From UBA6183 sp964603255 (GTDB lineage Bacteria; Bacteroidota; Bacteroidia; UKL13-3), in the NCBI GenBank assembly GCA_964603255.1, contig CAZRVA010000004.1, forward strand, positions 1-58,688: a stretch of 58,688 bases of DNA, written 5' to 3'. Below are positions 53,370 to 58,688 of this stretch, in pieces (position 1 is the stretch's first letter; every line of letters begins with the position of its first letter). The notes beneath the pieces are model-generated. The model was not told the DNA's origin. It ran no database searches and worked only from the letters and a program-made list of their open reading frames with translations. Both the position numbers and the translations under genes were made by a program.

Positions 53370-54182
53370 ATGAAGAAAATAGTTACTTATACTTTTGCTG
53401 GAGCGCTTGCTTTTGTGGTGTTGGGCTCGTTTACCGGAGTTAAATTTGGTAAGCGTGATGGAACAGAACCAGGCTACACAGGCTCTCCCGGAGATAGCTT
53501 AAAAAATTGCACGGTTTGTCATGGTGGCACTGCGGTTGATGTAGACGGATGGATTACTTCTACTGTTCCTCAAACAGGTTTTGTGGCCGGACAACGTTAT
53601 ACCATTAAAGCAACCAACACCGAAATTGGGGCAACACGTTTTGGATTTTCTGTTTCGCCACAAGCTTTAAACGGAGATTTATTAGGTACTTTATTAATTA
53701 CAGATACCACCAAAACCAAATTAGTAGGTAATGATAAATACGTAACTTACCGTGCTGATGGCGTTCAAGGGGTTGATTCGTTAAGTTGGACATTTGATTG
53801 GATTGCTCCGGCAAATGTTAATGAGGTAATTTTCTATGGTGCATTTAACTCAAACCATGAAGGACATAAAGATGGTGATAAGACCTATTTATCGCGTTTA
53901 CGTTTATACAAACAAGGTTTTGTGGGTTTAACTGAAAATATTAAGAATGACTTCTTATCGGTTTATCCAAATCCTGCAGTTGATGAAGTACGCGTAAATA
54001 CGGCACACAATTTACAATCGGGAGTGGTTACGGTGTATGATATCAATGGGAAATTGGTATTGAAACAAACTGTGAATGGCAACAACACCATAAATGTACA
54101 AAGCCTTACCAAAGGTATTTACCACATTATGCTAAGTCTTGATAATGGTAACAGCTACGCCACCAAAATGGTTAAGTTGTAA
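53370..54182 (+). CDS. Exported CxxCH protein with T9SS sorting domain (choice-of-anchor V type)
   Basis: 270 residues from the ATG at 53370; the TTG at 53346 lies inside the promoter box. There is a signal peptide or anchor at 3-21. GYTGSPGDSLKNCTVCHGG carries a CxxCH heme-c-like motif near residue 50. A Reeler-like beta-sandwich domain follows (about 60-180), then a type A sorting domain from LSVYPNPAVDE to the end (TKMVKL). This matches the choice-of-anchor V layout. It should be exported by the type IX system. Whether heme is bound is unknown. Confidence 0.9.
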   Translation: MKKIVTYTFAGALAFVVLGSFTGVKFGKRDGTEPGYTGSPGDSLKNCTVCHGGTAVDVDGWITSTVPQTGFVAGQRYTIKATNTEIGATRFGFSVSPQALNGDLLGTLLITDTTKTKLVGNDKYVTYRADGVQGVDSLSWTFDWIAPANVNEVIFYGAFNSNHEGHKDGDKTYLSRLRLYKQGFVGLTENIKNDFLSVYPNPAVDEVRVNTAHNLQSGVVTVYDINGKLVLKQTVNGNNTINVQSLTKGIYHIMLSLDNGNSYATKMVKL

Positions 54183-54201
54183 TACCTAAAATACTTTTAT
54201 A

Positions 54202-54241
54202 AAATGAGGTTAATCTGCAAGGGTTAACCTCATTTTTTTTT
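54202..54241 (+). terminator. Rho-independent terminator of the CxxCH protein gene
   Basis: A perfect 12-bp stem (AAATGAGGTTAA 54202-54213 with TTAACCTCATTT 54224-54235) is followed by a run of T. Confidence 0.92.
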
Positions 54242-54258
54242 ATTGAATTGAATTAAAA

Positions 54259-54293
54259 ATAAAAAAGGCCGGTGATAATAAATACCACCAAGC
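54259..54293 (-). terminator. Imperfect terminator after hsp20
   Basis: GGCCGGTG and CACCAAGCC pair imperfectly. On the minus strand the stem is followed by six T, about 30 bp after the hsp20 stop. Confidence 0.55.
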
Positions 54294-54324
54294 CCTTTCT
54301 AACCCTAACCTATGAAACGAGATT

Positions 54325-54777
54325 TTATTTAATCTTTACTACGTTTTTAGTTTCTTTTATTTCTACTTTTGGTAACACTACATTCAGCATACCATCAGTA
54401 AATTCTGCTTCTATACCACTTTTGTTAATGTTTTCGGGTAAGGTAAATGTGCGAGAAAACTTACCGTAAAAATTCTCAACCATGTGGTGTTTTTCGCCTT
54501 CTTTAGTTTCTACTAATTTACGTTCACCGCTTATGGTTAATTTATCGCCATCTACTTCAATGTTAATTTCATCTTTTTTGATGCCCGGTAAAGCCAGGTG
54601 AACCTCAAAGCTGTTTGCCTTTTCTAATACATCAACTCGAGGTGTGAAAAATACATTGCGTTCAAATTTTGCTGCTGTTTCGTTAAACATGTTGTCGAAT
54701 AAACTCATCATGTTTGAAGGAATCATTGCGTCTCTAAAAAAGTCTCTGCTGCTTGGTTTAAATTTTACTAGTGTCAT
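54325..54777 (-). CDS. Small heat-shock protein Hsp20/alpha-crystallin
   Basis: 150 residues. An N-terminal flexible arm precedes the alpha-crystallin domain (about 45-140) with FEVHLALPGIKKDEINIEV, LTISGERK and the closing DGMLNVVLPK (G-x-L motif). It ends with an I-x-I-like VKIK. It is an ATP-independent holdase. The gene stands alone; no CIRCE-like inverted repeat is visible upstream. Confidence 0.95.
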   Translation of the reverse strand: MTLVKFKPSSRDFFRDAMIPSNMMSLFDNMFNETAAKFERNVFFTPRVDVLEKANSFEVHLALPGIKKDEINIEVDGDKLTISGERKLVETKEGEKHHMVENFYGKFSRTFTLPENINKSGIEAEFTDGMLNVVLPKVEIKETKNVVKIK

Positions 54778-55109
54778 AATTTTATGCTTTAATTTTTTGT
54801 TTTCTGTTTGATTAATTTGTTTGATTGGATTTTTTCAAATGGTGTACCAACGCATTTTTAAAGACAAAAAGTCTTAACTCAATAAAATTAGCCTAAGCAA
54901 AAAAGACATAATTTCCGATTTCATCAAAATCAAACCCCAAAAGGAGGAATAAACGGCATGGAGTGTTCAAGGAAATAGAGGGATGGTTCTCCCAAAATTT
55001 ACGAAACAACACAGAAGGTAATGTGCAAAATATCTCTTACAGCATCCACGGAAAACCACAGAAAAAAATACTCAATAACAAGCTTGATAAAAGAAATCAG
55101 AGCAACATT
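54778..55109. other. Gene-free region upstream of hsp20
   Basis: There is no convincing gene. It must carry the hsp20 promoter on the minus strand. The A-rich stretch 54850-54960 contains CCAAAAGGAGGAATAAAC, which looks like a ribosome-binding site, but the ATG after it opens only a six-codon frame. Confidence 0.45.
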
Positions 55110-55315
55110 CAACCCTTTCAGGGTTGCTTATTGGTCTTTCAACACATCATCTCCGAATTACATTCGGAGCTATTCACATTTAACCTTTTCAGGTTTAATA
55201 ACCAACAAAATATTTAGAACAACAAAAAAGTCCGTAGGACTTGAATATGAATAGCCTCGGGTGTAACCCGTGGCTGAAATAAGTTGAATAAATTAAAAAC
55301 AACTCTGAAGGAGTT
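55110..55315. repeat. Second locus of the paired-hairpin repeats, both orientations
   Basis: Plus orientation: B hairpin 55110-55126 (CAACCCTTTCAGGGTTG), A hairpin 55151-55169 (CTCCGAAT-TAC-ATTCGGAG), linker CTATTCACATT, degenerate B 55181-55196. Opposite orientation: B-type AAGTCC-GTA-GGACTT (55228-55242), linker GAATATGAATAG, A-type CCTCGGGTGTAACCCGTGG (55255-55273) and a further B-type AACTCTGAAGGAGTT (55301-55315). Stems differ from the 30819-31259 array but keep pairing. Confidence 0.85.
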
Positions 55316-55520
55316 TAATGTGTTTCTAAACAGTATATTAAAATCACATTTGTAATATTCTTTTGTGGATTTTGGGTTTGAGAAAGCGATAGCTCCAGCA
55401 TTTGAAGGAAACTAACTCGAAGAAGTACTGATGATTTAAAAAAACAAATCTAAAGATCGTTCATCAAACAACAAATACCCCGAGCATTCTGGGCTGTGTA
55501 CTGCACCTGCGGCCATTGCC
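55316..55520. other. Gene-free stretch with a G+C-rich island beside the TPR lipoprotein gene
   Basis: No gene is seen. 55477-55517 is sharply G+C-rich compared with its A+T-rich surroundings and lies directly after the stop codon of the minus-strand lipoprotein gene. It has no strong hairpin or T run, so I do not call it a terminator. Confidence 0.5.
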
Positions 55521-56885
55521 CTACTTCAACTTAGGCTGCACCAAATTAACCGCTCTGGTATTGGCTTCATTAAAGGCTTGATGCAACAAATCGTTTACAG
55601 AAAGTAAACTTTTACGTGGGTTGGTAAACATATCGCGCCACTCTTTGCTTACTTGTGGCAAGTAGTTACCATCAGGTAAATTCGGGTACAAATTATTGGC
55701 GTTACCACTAAACTTAGCTGCATGTAACTCGTCTTTTTTAAAAACATTAATGGCTTCATGCAACAACACCTCTCCGTTACTCACCTGAATTAATGATACC
55801 TTTAAAACCATTTGTACTTGTTGTCCTTCAGTATTATCAGTGTAGTTTACTTTTTTAAACTTACTAATACTGGAGTAAGTTTTGGTGTAAGGATTTAAAA
55901 TACTTTCTGTAAAAGCCTCGTAACCCTCACGCTCAACGGTTTGTTTAGGTTGTTTGGTATACACAAAACTATCAAGCTGTAACAACACCACATAACCTAA
56001 GTTTAAACTTTTACCAGCCTCTGTAGCTTGATTTACATTTTTAAACGAGCTAAATCCACGGTTATCTAAATCGCGGTGTAAGGCCTGCACATTGGCTATT
56101 TTAACATAACCACTTTGTTGCTGGCCAAGCAAATCGGCAATAGCATCAGCAATGTTGGGCAAGTTGTAAGGTATTTTGGTATTAACTTGCAAAGGCAAAA
56201 CCCCAACCACTGCAGTTGCTTGTTGTAAAGCTGCTGTGCGCATTTTTAGAGCATCTTTATACTGCTCATCTATTTGTGCAATTTTATTAAACGAGTAATA
56301 AGCGTCTTTAAATTGTTTGTTGTTGTATTGCTCTGTTGCTTTTGTATACAAAGGCTCAAGCACCGTATTTAAACGCAATACCGAAACATCTTTATAACTG
56401 CTATCATACAAAGCAATCCTATCAAACACTTTTTCTGCGGCCTCGTATTTGCGGTTTTGTATTAATCCAACAGCAATATCATACTGTGTTTGTGTGTATT
56501 CGGCTTTAATATCATTATATACTTCATCATACTCATGCGGCCACTCCAACACCACACCAACCTTTGCCGAGTTTTGTGTGTATTGTTGCGCAAATTTGTA
56601 AGTCTTGAGCGCTTCTTCTATCCTATCCTCAATTACCAACTTACTAAACTTGGCAAACTTGTCGGCCACAACTTTTTGTCCATTGTTTTTAAGCTCAGCA
56701 CGCGCTTCTTTGTTTTTTACATCATTTAATAAAATGTTGTAATACAAATTAGCAGCATCTTCGTACATGCCGTTATTGCTCTGTATACGCGCTTGTTTTA
56801 ATAGTTTGGTTTGAGGATTACAAGCTGTAATCAACCCAAACAAAACCGCTACCAGTACAAATGATATAAATTTTTGAATACCCAA
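55521..56885 (-). CDS. TPR-containing lipoprotein of unknown function
   Basis: 454 residues with a lipoprotein signal ending LITAC (Cys22). Residues about 30-225 are TPR-like helical repeats (YEDAANLYYNILLND, YEAAEKVFDRIALYD, FKDAYYSFNKIAQID). The C-terminal half (about 235-454) is an alpha/beta domain reminiscent of CsgG/LpoB-type periplasmic proteins (VVGVLPLQVNT, ALHRDLDNRGFSSF, LNLGYVVLLQLDSF), though this match is weak. It is 10 bp downstream of argS and probably co-transcribed. Confidence 0.78.
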   Translation of the reverse strand: MGIQKFISFVLVAVLFGLITACNPQTKLLKQARIQSNNGMYEDAANLYYNILLNDVKNKEARAELKNNGQKVVADKFAKFSKLVIEDRIEEALKTYKFAQQYTQNSAKVGVVLEWPHEYDEVYNDIKAEYTQTQYDIAVGLIQNRKYEAAEKVFDRIALYDSSYKDVSVLRLNTVLEPLYTKATEQYNNKQFKDAYYSFNKIAQIDEQYKDALKMRTAALQQATAVVGVLPLQVNTKIPYNLPNIADAIADLLGQQQSGYVKIANVQALHRDLDNRGFSSFKNVNQATEAGKSLNLGYVVLLQLDSFVYTKQPKQTVEREGYEAFTESILNPYTKTYSSISKFKKVNYTDNTEGQQVQMVLKVSLIQVSNGEVLLHEAINVFKKDELHAAKFSGNANNLYPNLPDGNYLPQVSKEWRDMFTNPRKSLLSVNDLLHQAFNEANTRAVNLVQPKLK

Positions 56886-56895
56886 ATAAGTAGTT

Positions 56896-58680
56896 TTACA
56901 TGCGCTCAGGTACTTGAATACCCAATAAGCTAAACGATGAACGAATGATATCGGCTGTTAGTGTACAAAGTTGTAAACGTAAGGCTTGTTGGTGTAAGTT
57001 AGTTTCTTTTAACACCGAATGCTCATGGTAAAAGTGGCTGTATATTTTGGCCAAATCATACACGTAATTGCATAACACACCCGGACTAAAAGATTTACCG
57101 GCCTCAGCCAATACCTCAGGGTATTTGTACATAGTAACCAATAATTCCTTCTCTACTTTACTCAATGTTATTTCTGCTGCATCAAACTGCATACTTAAAT
57201 TAGCCGCTTGTGCGTTGCGCAATACGCTTTTAATACGTGCGTGTGTATATTGAATAAACGGACCTGTATTTCCTTGAAAATCGATGGACTCTTTAGGATT
57301 AAACAACATTTTCTTTTTAGGATCAACCTTTAAAATGAAATATTTTAAAGCACCCAATCCAATCATGTTGTACAAGTTATTCAACTCCTCTTCACCCAAT
57401 CCATCTGTTTTTCCCAGTTCTTTGGTGGTTTCGGCAGCCTGTTCAATCATGGCTTCCATTAAGTCATCAGCATCAACTACAGTTCCTTCGCGGCTTTTCA
57501 TTTTACCTTCTGGTAACTCAACCATACCGTAGCTTAAATGGTAAACACCATCAGCATATGGTCGGCCTAATTTTTTAAGGATAAGCTGCAATACTTTAAA
57601 GTGATAATCTTGCTCGTTACCTACCACATAAATAGATTGATTGCATCCAAAGTCGGTGTATTTTAAATCGGCAGTACCCATGTCTTGTGTTATGTAAACA
57701 CTAGTTCCATCGGCACGTAACACCAACTTATTATCCAATCCATCAGCAGTTAAATCAATCCAAACACTGCCATCATCCTTTTTATAAAACACGCCTTTTT
57801 GTAGGCCTTCTTCTACAATTTCTTTACCCAACAAATAGGTATTGCTTTCGTAATAAAACTTATCAAAGCTTATGCCCAATGTTTTGTACGATACATCAAA
57901 ACCCTCGTAAACCCAACCATTCATGGTTTTCCAAATGTTTACGGTTTCTTCATCTCCGGCTTCCCACTTGCGCAATAACTCTTGTGCAGCCAAAATACTT
58001 GGCGCTTGTTTTTCGGCTTGCTCTTCGGTTAAACCTTTAGCCACCAATGCTTTTTGTTCTGCTTTGTATTGTTTATCAAACAATACATAATATTTACCTA
58101 CCAAATGATCGCCTTTTAAGCCACTGCTTGCCGGAGTTTCACCGTTGCCTTGCTGCATCCAAGCCAACATACTTTTACAAATATGTATACCTCTATCGTT
58201 AACCAAATTGCAAGTATAAACCTCGTGTGCATTGGCTTTTAAAATTTGCGACACCGCATAACCTAATAGGTTGTTACGAATATGGCCCAAGTGTAACGGT
58301 TTATTGGTATTGGGTGATGAGTACTCAACCAATATTTTTTGGTTGGTAGGATGCGTTGCAAAACCAAAATTATTGGTGCTGTAGTTTTTGCTCAAAAAGT
58401 TTACCCAATAATTTTGCGCCACCACTAAGTTTAAAAATCCTTTTATTACGTTGTATGATGCAACTTCTTCAACCTGCTCTAATAAATAAGCGCCAAGTTC
58501 TTGTGCGGTTTGCTCAGTACCTTTTTTACTTTGTTTTAAATAAGGAAAAACCACAAAAGTAAAGTCGCCCTCAAAATCGGGTTTGGTTTGTTCTAATGCT
58601 ATTTGCTCATCTTTTACCTCAACCTGATACAAGCTTTGCAAGGCTTGAGCTATTTGATGTTTTAATATGTCTGCTATCAT
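56896..58680 (-). CDS. argS: Arginyl-tRNA synthetase
   Basis: A complete 594-residue class I synthetase. The N-terminal tRNA-binding (Add-1) domain spans about 1-105. The HIGH motif is HLGH at 130-133 in SSPNTNKPLHLGHIRNN, the KMSKS counterpart is GKMKSREGTVV, and the DALR anticodon-binding domain closes the protein (VYDLAKIYSHFYHEHSVL). Length and order are standard. The ATG at 58680 lies 8 bp from the window end, so its promoter is outside. Confidence 0.97.
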   Translation of the reverse strand: MIADILKHQIAQALQSLYQVEVKDEQIALEQTKPDFEGDFTFVVFPYLKQSKKGTEQTAQELGAYLLEQVEEVASYNVIKGFLNLVVAQNYWVNFLSKNYSTNNFGFATHPTNQKILVEYSSPNTNKPLHLGHIRNNLLGYAVSQILKANAHEVYTCNLVNDRGIHICKSMLAWMQQGNGETPASSGLKGDHLVGKYYVLFDKQYKAEQKALVAKGLTEEQAEKQAPSILAAQELLRKWEAGDEETVNIWKTMNGWVYEGFDVSYKTLGISFDKFYYESNTYLLGKEIVEEGLQKGVFYKKDDGSVWIDLTADGLDNKLVLRADGTSVYITQDMGTADLKYTDFGCNQSIYVVGNEQDYHFKVLQLILKKLGRPYADGVYHLSYGMVELPEGKMKSREGTVVDADDLMEAMIEQAAETTKELGKTDGLGEEELNNLYNMIGLGALKYFILKVDPKKKMLFNPKESIDFQGNTGPFIQYTHARIKSVLRNAQAANLSMQFDAAEITLSKVEKELLVTMYKYPEVLAEAGKSFSPGVLCNYVYDLAKIYSHFYHEHSVLKETNLHQQALRLQLCTLTADIIRSSFSLLGIQVPERM

Positions 58681-58688
58681 GTAAATAC

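Noticed and set aside
54963..55254. Two overlapping plus-strand frames of 77-84 codons
   Set aside because: They run into the hairpin repeats, have no family resemblance, and lie between genes transcribed on the other strand.

Overview
The window is a piece of a low-GC chromosome from a member of the Bacteroidota. Two secreted proteins end in type IX secretion C-terminal sorting domains. Other lineage signs are a BatA-type membrane protein, GSCFA, DUF2911 and PD40-OmpA proteins, a PIN-PhoH protein, -7 boxes of the TAnnTTTG kind and almost no Shine-Dalgarno sites. A run of 10 N at 3522-3531 suggests a scaffolded draft genome, perhaps a metagenome bin. I see no tRNA, rRNA, CRISPR, prophage or complete transposase gene.

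Layout. 62-7326, nearly all on the minus strand: XRE regulator, ABC-F ATPase, an SRPBCC protein (plus), dnaJ, grpE, a cysteine-free thioredoxin-like protein and murA. 7751-11629: a giant secreted protein with sixteen 48-residue repeats and a sorting tail. 11806-17082: LMW tyrosine phosphatase, a lipoprotein, priA and a cytoplasmic PAS histidine kinase. 17085-19110 (minus): DinB, DUF4345, a Crp-type regulator and a small unknown protein. 19236-24465: cold-shock protein, FUSC membrane protein, HEAT-like protein, DUF2911 and a PD40-OmpA protein. 24471-25004: a compact GxxExxY unit. 25007-35380: epimerase-like protein, BatA-type protein, 2Fe-2S protein, TerC, lipB, GSCFA, a 69-bp hairpin array, PIN-PhoH and a P-type ATPase. 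35395-40731 (minus): tonB-exbD-exbB, a TlpA-like protein, a BrkB/YihY protein, a thioesterase and lhgO. 40925-46847: five tightly packed genes of unknown function. 46851-54182: alpha/beta hydrolase, small MscS channel, PIG-L deacetylase, a second GxxExxY unit, a 32-residue membrane ORF coupled to a sodium:solute symporter, and a CxxCH-containing sorting-domain protein. 54325-58680 (minus): Hsp20, a second hairpin-repeat locus, a TPR lipoprotein and argS.

How it fits together. Most genes are ordinary housekeeping: protein folding (grpE, dnaJ, hsp20), cell wall (murA), replication restart (priA), lipoate (lipB), translation (argS) and envelope energisation (exbB-exbD-tonB). The accessory interest lies between the genes. 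Two GxxExxY genes encode proteins of the same length (132 aa). Each is bracketed by inverted blocks of four short subrepeats spaced about 9 bp apart. The block sequences differ completely between the two loci but the architecture and total size (534 and 549 bp) match. Both sit directly after a stop codon, and the second splits what looks like a PIG-L/symporter operon. A separate family of paired hairpins joined by a constant linker occurs at two loci, with compensatory stem changes. These two repeat systems are the best candidates for something poorly described.
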